DNA of 64,000 bases from Amycolatopsis thailandensis (GTDB taxonomy: Bacteria; Actinomycetota; Actinomycetes; Mycobacteriales; Pseudonocardiaceae). The position numbers were made by a program, and so were the translations under genes. The stretch spans positions 1 through 64,000 of the forward strand of contig NZ_NMQT01000057.1 in NCBI RefSeq assembly GCF_002234405.1, written 5' to 3'. Positions 9,191-17,402 of the stretch are shown here, piece by piece. The notes under the pieces were generated by a model that saw only the letters and a list, made by a program, of their open reading frames with translations, was not told where the DNA came from and searched no databases. Position 1 is the stretch's first letter. Every line of letters starts with the position of its first letter.

Positions 9191-9490
9191 GGGTGGTCGT
9201 AGGTGGCGATTCGGGTTCTGGCCGACCGGTATTGCCTACCTACTGGGCCCGGCAGCAGCTGCGCCGGGATCCTCCGGCAAGCCAGTCGTTGCCTGACCCG
9301 AGCGTGGAGGGCCACGCGGATACCGGTCCGGAAGTGCCGATTCAGCGACTGCCGACAGCCGAGCGGGGAAGAAACCGGACGTCCGAAATCCTCCCCCATC
9401 ACACCTACCCCGCGAGCAGACCGGCACGAACCCAAACCCGGCAGGTAACCGAATACCGGTCCGCTCCAACCCGAATCGCCACTCACGACC
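9191..9490. repeat. 300-bp element with three copies of a ~30-bp motif (ends inverted)
   Basis: Positions 9191-9240 and 9441-9490 form an imperfect inverted repeat of about 49 bp; the best-conserved blocks are GTGGCGATTCGGGTT and GACCGGTATT. A third partial copy (ATACCGGTCCG-n6-CCGATTC) lies at 9320-9343, in the same orientation as the right end. No transposase frame is inside and no target duplication is obvious. It could be a miniature mobile-element remnant or a structural DNA element. Confidence 0.55.
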
Positions 9491-9649
9491 ATCTGACCGA
9501 CGTTGTGACACTGGCCACCCCCGCACGGGAATCCGGTGTCAGCACGGAACTCCCCGCCCACGAAGGCACCCAGCACGGGTTCGAATTCTCAGCCGATTAC
9601 CGCGTCGACGCGGACCTCGCAGCGTGGATCGGCGCCCTCGGCCGATCGC

Positions 9650-9678
9650 TTGACAAAGCGTTGGCCCGACCGCACGAT
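9650..9678 (+). promoter_or_regulatory. Candidate promoter of the GntR/asparagine operon
   Basis: TTGACA at 9650-9655 is followed after 17 nt by CACGAT (9673-9678), a weak -10. Initiation 8-9 nt later would fall on or next to the ATG at 9687. That ATG has no Shine-Dalgarno sequence, so a leaderless transcript is likely. Confidence 0.45.
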
Positions 9679-9686
9679 CTCGTCTC

Positions 9687-10415
9687 ATGAACCTGTCTGA
9701 CAGCCAGACAGCCGGACATGGTGGTCCACGACGCGTCAGCGCGATGGAGGCCGTTCTGGCCCACCTCCGCGGTGCCATCGAGCGCGGCGAGTACCCCGTC
9801 GGCCAGAAGCTGCCGTCGGAGTCCGCGCTCGGCAAGGAGTTCGAGGTCAGCCGTTCGGTCGTCCGCGAAGCGCTGCGCGGATTGCAAGCGCTCGGGCTCA
9901 CCGTGTCCAAAACGGGCAAAGGGACCTTCGTGACCGCCACCGGGCCGGTCGAGAATCCCACCTTCGGGACCTACTCGGCCCGCGACCTTTTCGAGGTCCG
10001 GCGCCACGTCGAGATCCCCGTCGCCGGCTACGCCGCCGTGCGCCGCAGCACCGACGACCTCGATCTGCTCGGTCACCTCGTCGAGCGGATGGACCTCGAA
10101 ACCGACAACACCGCGTGGGTGGCGCTGGACTCGCTGTTCCACATCACCATCGCCCAGGCCTCGGGCAACCCGGTGTTCGGCAAGGTCATCGAAGAGATCC
10201 GGGACGCGCTGGCCAGACAGTCCTCCTTTCTCAACCAATTGGGGGACCGTCGGACCCGCTCGAACACCGAGCACCGTGAGATCGTCACCGCCATCGCCTC
10301 CGGGTCCGAAGCGGACGCCATCGCGGCGATGACCTCCCATCTCGAGCACGTCGAGAACGCGCTTACCACCATCGTGCGGCCAAGCCACACGACGCACCAG
10401 AACAAGGACGACTGA
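9687..10415 (+). CDS. FadR-subfamily GntR regulator (FCD domain), probable regulator of asparagine catabolism
   Basis: A 242-residue regulator. The winged-helix GntR domain covers residues ~18-85 (LRGAIERGEYPVGQKLPSE, then LGKEFEVSRSVVREALRGL, then KTGKGTFV). The FCD ligand domain spans ~95-225, with FHITIAQASGNPVF and EHREIVTAIASG helices carrying the expected metal/ligand residues. FCD proteins bind small carboxylates or amino acids. It is followed 4 bp later by the permease, asparaginase and aspartase genes, so asparagine or aspartate is the likely effector. A perfect inverted repeat CTGTCTG-n5-CAGACAG sits in codons 3-9, suggesting autoregulation. An alternative start is the ATG at 9744. 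Confidence 0.9.
   Translation: MNLSDSQTAGHGGPRRVSAMEAVLAHLRGAIERGEYPVGQKLPSESALGKEFEVSRSVVREALRGLQALGLTVSKTGKGTFVTATGPVENPTFGTYSARDLFEVRRHVEIPVAGYAAVRRSTDDLDLLGHLVERMDLETDNTAWVALDSLFHITIAQASGNPVFGKVIEEIRDALARQSSFLNQLGDRRTRSNTEHREIVTAIASGSEADAIAAMTSHLEHVENALTTIVRPSHTTHQNKDD
9693..9711. promoter_or_regulatory. Candidate operator of the GntR regulator
   Basis: A perfect 7-bp inverted repeat CTGTCTG-ACAGC-CAGACAG just downstream of the predicted transcription start and inside the first codons of the GntR gene. The size and symmetry suit a GntR dimer. Binding is inferred, not shown. Confidence 0.5.
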
Positions 10416-10419
10416 CACC

Positions 10420-11859
10420 GTGACCGAACAGACCCTCAGCGCGGACGGCAAACCCGCGCCGGTGCCGGCCGACGCCGGTGACGCCGGCTACGACAAGGCG
10501 TTGAAGCCCCGCCACGTCAACATGATCGCGATCGGCGGCGCCATCGGCACCGGCCTGTTCCTCGGCGCGGGCGGACGGCTCGCGCAAGCCGGCCCGGCGC
10601 TGGCGATCGTTTACGCGGTCTGCGGCCTTTTCGCGTTCTTCGTGGTGCGTTCGCTCGGCGAACTCATCCTGTACCGCCCCTCCTCCGGCGCCTTCGTTTC
10701 CTACGCCCGGGAGTTCATGGGCGAGAAAGGCGCGTTCGTCGCGGGCTGGATGCACTTCCTGAACTGGTCGACGACCGGTATCGCGGACATCACCGCGATC
10801 GCGCTGTACGCGCATTTCTGGTCGTTCTTCACGCCGATCCCGCAGTGGGTGCTGGCGCTGATCGCGCTCGCCGTGGTGCTGGCGCTGAACATGGTCTCGG
10901 TGAAGCTGTTCGGCGAGATGGAGTTCTGGTTCGCCATCATCAAGGTCGCCGCGCTGGTGACCTTCATGGGGATCGGGATCTGGCTGCTGGTGACCCAGCA
11001 GCCGATCGACGGCACCGTGCCCGGGTTCTCGCTGATCTCCGACAACGGCGGTTTCTTCCCCGCCGGAGTACTGCCGATGGTGCTGATCATCCAGGGTGTC
11101 GTGTTCGCCTACGCCTCGGTCGAACTGGTCGGCGTCGCCGCCGGCGAGACGGAGAACCCGCGCAAGATCATGCCGAAGGCGATCAACTCGATCATGTGGC
11201 GGATCGCGGTCTTCTACGTCGGTTCGGTGGTCCTGCTGGCGATGCTCATGCCGTGGAGCTCCTACTCGAAGAGCGAGAGCCCGTTCGTCACCGTGCTTTC
11301 GCATGTCGGTGTGCCGCAGGCGGGCAATGTGATGAACCTGGTGGTGCTGACAGCGGCGCTGTCCAGCCTGAACTCGGGGCTCTACTCCACCGGCCGCATC
11401 CTGCGGTCGATGTCGCTGGCCGGGTCCGCGCCGAAGTTCACCGGCGTGATGAACAAGAACCACGTGCCCTACGGCGGGATCCTGCTCACCTCCGCGGTCT
11501 GCGTCGTCGGTGTCGGCCTGAACGCCGTCGTGCCGAGCCAGGCCTTCGAGATCGTGCTGAACTTCGCCGCCGTCGGCATCCTCGGCACCTGGGCGATCAT
11601 CGTCCTTTCGCATCTGCTGTTCGTGCGCAAGGCCAAACTCGGCGAGGTCGAGCGCCCGTCCTACCGTCTGCCGTTCTCTCCCTACACCGAGATCGCGACG
11701 CTGGTCTTCCTCGTCGCCGTCGTGGTGCTGATGGGCTTCGACGAGGTCGGCCGGATCACCCTGTACTGCCTGCCCGTCATCGGGCTCGCGCTGGTGGCGG
11801 GCTGGTTCGGGGTCCGCAAGCGGATCAACATGGACGTCTTCGAAAAGACGAAGCTGTGA
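10420..11859 (+). CDS. ansP: Amino acid permease, probable L-asparagine importer (AnsP-like)
   Basis: A 479-residue APC-superfamily transporter of the amino acid transporter (AAT) family with 12 predicted helices. The N-terminus carries KPRHVNMIAIGGAIGTGLF, the substrate-binding G-G-A-I-G-T-G-L-F loop of helix 1. Other family blocks are SLGELILYRPSSGAFVSYA and FAYASVELVGVAAGETENPRK (helix 6 and the following loop). It resembles bacterial asparagine permeases, and its place directly before an asparaginase and an aspartase supports Asn/Asp import. The GTG start lies 4 bp after the regulator's stop, with AAGGA overlapping that stop region. The stop overlaps the asparaginase start (GTGA). Confidence 0.88.
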   Translation: MTEQTLSADGKPAPVPADAGDAGYDKALKPRHVNMIAIGGAIGTGLFLGAGGRLAQAGPALAIVYAVCGLFAFFVVRSLGELILYRPSSGAFVSYAREFMGEKGAFVAGWMHFLNWSTTGIADITAIALYAHFWSFFTPIPQWVLALIALAVVLALNMVSVKLFGEMEFWFAIIKVAALVTFMGIGIWLLVTQQPIDGTVPGFSLISDNGGFFPAGVLPMVLIIQGVVFAYASVELVGVAAGETENPRKIMPKAINSIMWRIAVFYVGSVVLLAMLMPWSSYSKSESPFVTVLSHVGVPQAGNVMNLVVLTAALSSLNSGLYSTGRILRSMSLAGSAPKFTGVMNKNHVPYGGILLTSAVCVVGVGLNAVVPSQAFEIVLNFAAVGILGTWAIIVLSHLLFVRKAKLGEVERPSYRLPFSPYTEIATLVFLVAVVVLMGFDEVGRITLYCLPVIGLALVAGWFGVRKRINMDVFEKTKL

Positions 11860-12809
11860 TCCCCGAGATCCGCGTTCCCGCCCACGAACCGCTGGTGCAC
11901 CTCCTTCGCGACGGAATGGTCGAGGGGGTGCACCACGGTTCGGCCGTGGTGCTCGCCCCGGACGGCCGGGTGCTGTTCTCCGCCGGTGACATCGAGGCGG
12001 CGTTCTACCCGCGTTCGGCGGCGAAACCCTTGCAGGCCACGGCGATGGCGCGACTAGGCGTCGAGCTGAGCCCCGCCGGGTTCGCCGTCGGCGCGGCCAG
12101 CCACTCGGGCGAGGAGATCCACCTCGCCGAGGCGCTCAGGACGCTCGACGGCGCCGGGCTCACCGCGGAAGACCTGCGAACGCCGGAAGACCTGCCGTTC
12201 GACCCCGTCGAGCGCGACGGCTGGATCGTCGCGGGGCGGCCGGCTTCGAGACTGGCGCACAACTGTTCCGGCAAGCACGCCGCGATGCTCGCGACCTGCC
12301 GCCTGCACGGCTGGTCCACAAAGGACTACCTGGATCCGGGGCACCCCTTGCAGCGCGCGATCGCGGAGTGCGTCGAGGACCTGACCGGGCAGCGGATCCC
12401 GAAGGTCGCCGTCGACGGCTGCGGCGCTCCCCTGTTCGCGGTCTCGCTGCGCGGACTCGCCAGGGCCGTCGGCAAGATCGCTGCGGCTTCCACCGGCACT
12501 CCGGAAAGCCTTGTCGCCGAAGGGATCCGGAAGCATCCGGAACTGGTCGCCGGCACCCGTCGCGACGTCACCGCGCTCATGCGCGCGGTGCCCGGGCTGA
12601 TCGCCAAGGACGGTTTCGAAGCCGTCCAGGTCGCCGCGTTGCCGGACGGGACGGCCATCGCGATCAAGATCGCCGACGGCGGTGACCGCGCGCGGAAGCC
12701 GGTGCTCGCCGCCGCGCTCGCGCTGTGCGGCGTCGAACAAGACGTCCTGGAGCCGTTCCCCGGTCTGCGCGTGACCGGCGCGCTCGCCGACCACCACCTC
12801 GCCGCCTGA
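11856..12809 (+). CDS. L-asparaginase, thermolabile Rhizobium type (asparaginase II family)
   Basis: A 317-residue member of the family of the Rhizobium etli inducible asparaginase, unrelated in fold to E. coli AnsA/AnsB. Seen in the sequence: SAAK (Ser54-x-x-Lys57), an ASHSGEE segment (Ser82/Ser84), NCSGK (Cys137, Lys140) and DGCG (Cys189). These match in spacing the SxxK catalytic pair and the Cys-Lys-Cys zinc site I recall for the R. etli enzyme. It hydrolyses L-asparagine to aspartate and ammonia. The GTG start overlaps the permease stop by 3 bp and the aspartase starts 11 bp downstream, making one catabolic operon. Confidence 0.9.
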   Translation: MIPEIRVPAHEPLVHLLRDGMVEGVHHGSAVVLAPDGRVLFSAGDIEAAFYPRSAAKPLQATAMARLGVELSPAGFAVGAASHSGEEIHLAEALRTLDGAGLTAEDLRTPEDLPFDPVERDGWIVAGRPASRLAHNCSGKHAAMLATCRLHGWSTKDYLDPGHPLQRAIAECVEDLTGQRIPKVAVDGCGAPLFAVSLRGLARAVGKIAAASTGTPESLVAEGIRKHPELVAGTRRDVTALMRAVPGLIAKDGFEAVQVAALPDGTAIAIKIADGGDRARKPVLAAALALCGVEQDVLEPFPGLRVTGALADHHLAA

Positions 12810-12819
12810 GGAGCGACAG

Positions 12820-14208
12820 ATGCACCGCGTGGAACACGATCTGCTGGGAGACAAGGAAGTCCCGGCCGACGCCTACTGGGGTGTGCACACCGCCCGCGCC
12901 AGGGAGAACTTCCCCATCACCGGCACCGCGATCTCCGCGTACCCGCATCTGATCGAGGCGCTCGCGTCGGTCAAGGAGGCGGCCGCGAGCGCCAACGCCG
13001 ACCTCGGCCTGCTGGAACCGGACGTCGCCGACGCGATCCGCCGGGCGTGCCGCGAGATCCGCGAAGGCGCGCTGCACGACCAGTTCGTCGTCGACGTCAT
13101 CCAGGGCGGCGCGGGCACCTCGACGAACATGAACGCCAACGAGGTGATCGCGAACCGCGCGCTCGAACTGCTCGGGCACGGCAAGGGCGACTACGCCCGC
13201 GTGCACCCGAACGAGCACGTGAACCTCGGGCAGTCGACCAACGACGCCTACCCGACCGCGGTCAACGTCGCCACGATCATCGCCGTCCGGGAACTCGCCG
13301 AGGCGATGGTCGTGCTGGAGCAGGCGTTCGCGGCCAAGGCCGTCGAGTTCCACGACCTGCTGAAGATGGGCCGCACGCAGTTGCAGGACGCCGTCCCGAT
13401 GACGCTGGGACAGGAGTTCGGCACCTACGCGGTCATGCTCGGCGAAGACCGGCTACGGCTCACCGAGGCGGTGACGCTGCTGCACGAGATCAACCTCGGC
13501 GCGACCGCGATCGGCACCGGCCTCAACGCCGCGCCCGGATACGCCGAAGCCGCCGTCGCGCACCTGCGCGAGATCACCGGGCTGCCCGTCGTGACCGCCG
13601 CCGACCTCGTCGAGGCGACACAGGACTGCGGCGCTTTCGTGCACCTTTCCGGTGTGCTCAAGCGGATCGCGGTGAAACTCTCGAAGAGCTGCAACGATCT
13701 GCGGCTGCTTTCGTCCGGCCCCCGAGCGGGGCTTAACGAGATCAACCTGCCGCCGGTGCAGGCGGGGTCGTCGATCATGCCCGGCAAGATCAACCCGGTG
13801 ATCCCCGAGGTGGTCAACCAGGTCGCGTTCGAGGTCATCGGCAACGACGTCGCGGTGACGATGGCGGCCGAAGCGGGCCAGCTGCAGCTCAACGCGTTCG
13901 AGCCGCTGATCCTGCACTCGCTTTCGGAGAGCATCACGCATCTGCGGTCGGCCTGCCTCGTGCTGGCGGAACGGTGCGTCTCCGGGATCACCGCGAACGC
14001 CGACGTGATGCGGGGCTACGTCGAGAACTCGATCGGGTTGGTGACCGCGCTCAACCCGAGCATCGGGTACGCGGCGGCGACCGAGATCGCCAAGGAGGCG
14101 CTGGAGACCGGGCGCGGCGTGGCTGAGCTCGTCGTCGAGAAGGGCCTTCTTCCCGCCGAAGAGCTGGCGAAGCTGCTGAAGCCGGAGACGCTCGCGCGGC
14201 TTTCCTGA
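12820..14208 (+). CDS. aspA: Aspartate ammonia-lyase (aspartase)
   Basis: A 462-residue enzyme of the fumarase/aspartase superfamily. Diagnostic motifs are GAGTSTNMNANEVIAN, the substrate-binding GQSTNDAYPTA, and the signature loop GSSIMPGKINPV, whose Ser is the catalytic base. It converts L-aspartate to fumarate and ammonia, feeding the TCA cycle and completing the route imported Asn -> Asp -> fumarate encoded by this operon. The ATG is preceded by GAGGAG. A 57-bp palindrome (14248-14304) 40 bp after the stop probably ends the operon. Fumarase class II is the nearest alternative, but the operon context favours aspartase. Confidence 0.92.
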   Translation: MHRVEHDLLGDKEVPADAYWGVHTARARENFPITGTAISAYPHLIEALASVKEAAASANADLGLLEPDVADAIRRACREIREGALHDQFVVDVIQGGAGTSTNMNANEVIANRALELLGHGKGDYARVHPNEHVNLGQSTNDAYPTAVNVATIIAVRELAEAMVVLEQAFAAKAVEFHDLLKMGRTQLQDAVPMTLGQEFGTYAVMLGEDRLRLTEAVTLLHEINLGATAIGTGLNAAPGYAEAAVAHLREITGLPVVTAADLVEATQDCGAFVHLSGVLKRIAVKLSKSCNDLRLLSSGPRAGLNEINLPPVQAGSSIMPGKINPVIPEVVNQVAFEVIGNDVAVTMAAEAGQLQLNAFEPLILHSLSESITHLRSACLVLAERCVSGITANADVMRGYVENSIGLVTALNPSIGYAAATEIAKEALETGRGVAELVVEKGLLPAEELAKLLKPETLARLS

Positions 14209-14247
14209 GACCAGCGGGGCGGTACCGGGCGGTCTGCCCCGCGCCCG

Positions 14248-14304
14248 GTGTCATGAGGGGTCCCCTTGGGACAATTTTCGTCCGAAGGGGACCCCTCATG
14301 ACAC
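14248..14304. terminator. Palindromic element after aspA (TCATGAGGGGTCCCC family)
   Basis: Perfect 20-bp arms (GTGTCATGAGGGGTCCCCTT at 14248-14267; complement at 14285-14304) with a small inner stem GGAC/GTCC and a loop containing TTTT. It lies between aspA and the hydrolase gene. The same 15-bp core TCATGAGGGGTCCCC recurs at 36956-36970 after fabF. The 3' flank lacks a T-tract, so termination is inferred from position only. Confidence 0.65.
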
Positions 14305-14383
14305 GTACGGGACTCCCTCAGGCCGCCGACGCGGGTACGGTCGTAAGCGGAAGGTGATCCTCCGCACGAAAGGCGGCCCCAGC

Positions 14384-16006
14384 GTGCTCGACCGACTTCT
14401 CGACCGGTACCTCGGCCTTCCCGCGGCCGAAGGGCCAGCCCCCTCGGTGACCAAGGCGATCCCAGTCCCGATGCCCGACGGCGTCCGGCTGCTGGCGGAC
14501 CGCTACGCCGTCCCCGGCGACGAGCCGCGGCCGGTGGTGCTGATCCGCACGCCGTACGGCCGCAAGGGCGTGATGGGCAAGATCTTCGGCGAGACGTTCG
14601 CCCGGCACGGGCTCCAGGTGGTCCTCCAGAGCACGCGCGGGACCTTCGGCTCCGGTGGCGAGTTCCGGCCGTTCCATCTGGAGAAGGAAGACGGCCTCGC
14701 GACCGTCGCCTGGCTGCGCGAGCAGCCGTGGTGCGACGGGCGGGTCGCGATGGCGGGCGCGAGCTACCTCGGCCACACGCAATGGGCCGTCGCGCCGTAC
14801 CTCGACGAGCCGCTCGAAGCGATCTGTCTCGGCGTCACCGCGTCGGAGTTCACCTCGGCCTTCTATCCCGGCGGGATCCTCGCGGTCGACAACATGGTTT
14901 CGTGGTCGTCGTTGATCGGCCGCCAGGAGGGCCGGTTCGCGGGCCTGCCGAATCCCTGGCAGACGAAGAAGACCCGGCGGGCCATGGCGCATCTGCCGGT
15001 TTCCGGCGCCGACGTCGAGGCCATCGGCAAGCAGGTGCGGTTCCTGCAGGACGTCTCCGAGCACGCCGAACCGGGCGACGACTTCTGGGCGCCGGCGGAT
15101 CACAGCGCCGAAGTCGCCGGGCTGACCACGCCGGTGAGCATGGTGACCGGCTGGTACGACCTGTTCATCGCCGCCCAGCTGCGCGATTTCAAGGAGCTCG
15201 CGGCCGCCGGTCGCGAGCCGCGGATCACCATCGGCCCGTGGGCGCACGGCGAGCTCGCCAGCCTGAAAACCCTGATCACCGACCAGATCGGCTTCCTCTC
15301 CGCGCATCTGCTCGGCGATCGCGCGCCGCTGAGGCAAGCGCCCGTACGCCTGTACCTCCAAGGCTCAGGACGTTGGCTGGACTTCGAAAGCTGGCCGCCG
15401 AAGTCCGACACGACCCCGTACTTCCTGCGTCCCGGCGGGCTTTCCCCCGCCGAGCCCGTCGAGTCGAAGCCGGGCACGTTCACCTTCGACCCGGCCGACC
15501 CGACGCCTGCCGTCGGCGGTCCCTTGCTTTCGGGTGTGCAGAAACAGCAGGACAACAAGGACGTCGAAGTGCGCCGCGACGTGCTGCTCTTCACCGGCGA
15601 CAGGCTGAAGCGCGACCTCGACGTCATAGGCGAGATCTCCGCGCTGGTGCACGTCCGGACCGACCTCGGGCACGGCGACGTCTACGTCCGGCTGTGCGAC
15701 GTCGACGGCCGCGGGGTCTCCCGCAACGTCACCGACGGCATCCTCCGCCTGCGCCCCGGCAGTCCCGGGTCCGATGTGGACGGTGTGGTGGCGGCCGAGG
15801 TCCAGCTCGACCCGACCGCCTACCGGTTCCGGCGCGGGCATCGCCTGCGGCTGCAGGTCGCGGGCGGAGCGTTCCCGCGCTTCGCCCGCAACCACGGCAC
15901 CGGCGAACCGGTTTTCAGCGCGGTGGACGGGAAACCCGCGCGGTTCGAGATCTTCCACGACCCCGCGCACCCGTCCCGGATCACGCTGCCGGTGTTCGCG
16001 GGCTAA
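14384..16006 (+). CDS. CocE/NonD-family hydrolase (X-Pro dipeptidyl-peptidase S15 superfamily)
   Basis: A 540-residue serine hydrolase. The N-terminal alpha/beta-hydrolase domain has VLIRTPYGRKG, the STRGTFGSGGEF loop and the nucleophile elbow GASYLG. A later GWYDLF and GPWAHGE provide the expected Asp and His of the triad. The C-terminal ~200 residues are a jelly-roll domain (LFTGDRLKRDLDVIGEISA), typical of CocE-type acyl esterases and X-Pro peptidases. No signal peptide is evident, so it is probably cytoplasmic. The substrate is unknown. I prefer the GTG at 14384 (AAAGG 10 bp upstream); an in-frame GTG at 14354 is possible. Its stop interlocks with that of the convergent phosphoesterase. 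Confidence 0.88.
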   Translation: MLDRLLDRYLGLPAAEGPAPSVTKAIPVPMPDGVRLLADRYAVPGDEPRPVVLIRTPYGRKGVMGKIFGETFARHGLQVVLQSTRGTFGSGGEFRPFHLEKEDGLATVAWLREQPWCDGRVAMAGASYLGHTQWAVAPYLDEPLEAICLGVTASEFTSAFYPGGILAVDNMVSWSSLIGRQEGRFAGLPNPWQTKKTRRAMAHLPVSGADVEAIGKQVRFLQDVSEHAEPGDDFWAPADHSAEVAGLTTPVSMVTGWYDLFIAAQLRDFKELAAAGREPRITIGPWAHGELASLKTLITDQIGFLSAHLLGDRAPLRQAPVRLYLQGSGRWLDFESWPPKSDTTPYFLRPGGLSPAEPVESKPGTFTFDPADPTPAVGGPLLSGVQKQQDNKDVEVRRDVLLFTGDRLKRDLDVIGEISALVHVRTDLGHGDVYVRLCDVDGRGVSRNVTDGILRLRPGSPGSDVDGVVAAEVQLDPTAYRFRRGHRLRLQVAGGAFPRFARNHGTGEPVFSAVDGKPARFEIFHDPAHPSRITLPVFAG

Positions 16007-16764
16007 GCCGGGACCACTCGCTGGTGAGTGGTCAGCCTGCCGTCGTCGTGCAGCACGTGGAACAGCAGCGACGGCGGCAGATCGTAGTCGATCGGCCCGC
16101 CTTCACCCCACGGCCGGAGACCGTTCTCCTCCCACGGGAGCAGGATGCTCGATCCCACCGAGGGCGCCGACCGCAGCGGCACACCCGCGAACGTCGTCGA
16201 CGCCGAGGCGTGCACATGCCCGCAGAGCAGGGCCACCACTCGCGGGTGGCGGGCGAGCACCTCTGCCAGCCTGTCTTCGCCGTACTGGCGCATCGCGTCC
16301 ACCAACGGCAGGCCGAGCGCGACCGGCGGGTGGTGGAAGGCGATGAAGGCGGGGCCGTCGCCGTCGGCCAGCACGCCGTCCAGCCAGGCCATGGTCTCGT
16401 CGTCGAACTGTCCGTCCGGCTTGCCGGGGATGCTGGAGTCGGCCATGACGAAGGTGACGTCGCCGACGGTGTGGGCCACGTTGACCGGCCCGTCGTCCGG
16501 TGCCTGGCCGAGCAGCCCTTCACGGAACGGGCCGCGTTTGTCGTGGTTGCCGGGGCAGGTGAAGAGCGGGACGTCGGTCTTGAACAGTTCGGCCGCGCGC
16601 CGATACTCCTCGAGCGTGCCGTGGTCGGCGATGTCGCCCGTCACCAGGATCGCGTCGACCGGTGTCGCCAGGCCGCCCAGGTACCGCATGACCCGTTCGG
16701 TGCGTTCGTCGGCGCGTTCCCCGCCGTCGAGATGGTTGTCGCTCAGATGTGCAGTCACGAACAT
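16003..16764 (-). CDS. Metallophosphoesterase (cyclic nucleotide phosphodiesterase-like)
   Basis: A 253-residue calcineurin-like phosphoesterase. All metal-ligand blocks are present in order: HLSDNHL (D-x-H), VTGDIADHG (GD), CPGNHD (GNHD), IAFHHPP and LCGHVHAS (GHxH). The pattern resembles the CpdA/Icc group that hydrolyses 3',5'-cAMP or phosphodiesters with two metal ions. It lacks a signal peptide. It lies 4 bp downstream of the GntR gene on the same strand, suggesting a two-gene operon, and its stop codon is interlocked with the convergent hydrolase stop. The substrate cannot be decided from sequence. Confidence 0.88.
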   Translation of the reverse strand: MFVTAHLSDNHLDGGERADERTERVMRYLGGLATPVDAILVTGDIADHGTLEEYRRAAELFKTDVPLFTCPGNHDKRGPFREGLLGQAPDDGPVNVAHTVGDVTFVMADSSIPGKPDGQFDDETMAWLDGVLADGDGPAFIAFHHPPVALGLPLVDAMRQYGEDRLAEVLARHPRVVALLCGHVHASASTTFAGVPLRSAPSVGSSILLPWEENGLRPWGEGGPIDYDLPPSLLFHVLHDDGRLTTHQRVVPA

Positions 16765-16768
16765 CGTG

Positions 16769-17398
16769 TCACCCCATGTCGTCCAGATATGCCAACGTTT
16801 TCACCCAGTTCCGCGCGAGCAGCTCCACGGCCGCCGCGAGGTCGGAGACGCGGATCGCCTCGGCGATCCGGAGGTGTTCATCGATACTCTCCCGTGAGCG
16901 TTCGATGCCACCGAAATAGCGGGCGTCATAGCGCTTCAGCAGCGGTTTCGTCTGCTCGATCAGGCGCAGCAGATGCGGATTCGTGCAGCGCGAGACCAGC
17001 AGCGCGTGCCAACGGTCGTCCAAAGTGGACAAATCACCCTGCCGATCGAGTTCCGCGGTCATCTCGGCGGTGATCCGGTCCAGGCCGCCGGTGAGGCCGG
17101 CGAGGTCCTGCGGCGAGCTCCAGCGCAACGCGAGCGATTCCAGCTCCGCGACGAGCGGGTACAGCTGCCGCGCCTCCTCGGGATCGAACGGCGGCACGAG
17201 GAAACCCCGGTTCGGCGCCGAGACGAGCAGGCCGCGATCGGCCAGCCCGATCAGCGCCTCGCGCAACGGTGTCCGGCTGACGCCCAGTTCGCGGGCGAGG
17301 TGCACCTCGTTGATCCGGCTGTCCGCGGCGATCCGGCCGTCGAGCACGCGGGCGGTGATCTCCTCCGCGAGGTCGCGCCGGAGCAGGTTCCTCGTCAT
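16769..17398 (-). CDS. GntR-family regulator with FCD domain
   Basis: A 209-residue regulator. The N-terminal winged helix is visible as VLDGRIAADSRINEVHLARELGVSRTPLREAL (residues ~18-50), followed by DRGLLVSAPNRGFLV. The shorter C-terminal FCD domain (residues ~70-195) contains DDRWHALLVSRCTNPHLL and DEHLRIAEAI, carrying the usual Asp/His ligand positions. It is divergent from the PLP-enzyme gene with only 46 bp between the two starts. That gap contains an 8-bp palindrome TGCATGCA and an ACAGTA...TACTGT inverted repeat, so it probably controls both directions. The effector is unknown. Confidence 0.9.
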   Translation of the reverse strand: MTRNLLRRDLAEEITARVLDGRIAADSRINEVHLARELGVSRTPLREALIGLADRGLLVSAPNRGFLVPPFDPEEARQLYPLVAELESLALRWSSPQDLAGLTGGLDRITAEMTAELDRQGDLSTLDDRWHALLVSRCTNPHLLRLIEQTKPLLKRYDARYFGGIERSRESIDEHLRIAEAIRVSDLAAAVELLARNWVKTLAYLDDMG

Positions 17399-17402
17399 GC
17401 GG

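Larger units (their letters stand above)
8903..9686. other. 784-bp non-coding region rich in inverted repeats
   Basis: No credible gene. It contains, in order: a palindrome at 8981-9034, a second palindrome at 9097-9167, a repeat element with inverted ends at 9191-9490, and the promoter/operator area of the GntR gene after 9640. The open frames here have poor codon bias and no recognisable product. Confidence 0.7.

Noticed and set aside
9109..9690. Possible genes in the 9.1-9.7 kb gap (193 aa plus, 148 aa minus)
   Set aside because: Codon bias is poor, both frames run through palindromes and repeat copies, and no product is recognisable.
10845..11855. N-terminal extension of the asparaginase into the permease gene
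   Set aside because: The extra ~337 codons are out-of-frame permease sequence. The GTG at 11856 overlapping the permease stop is the natural start.
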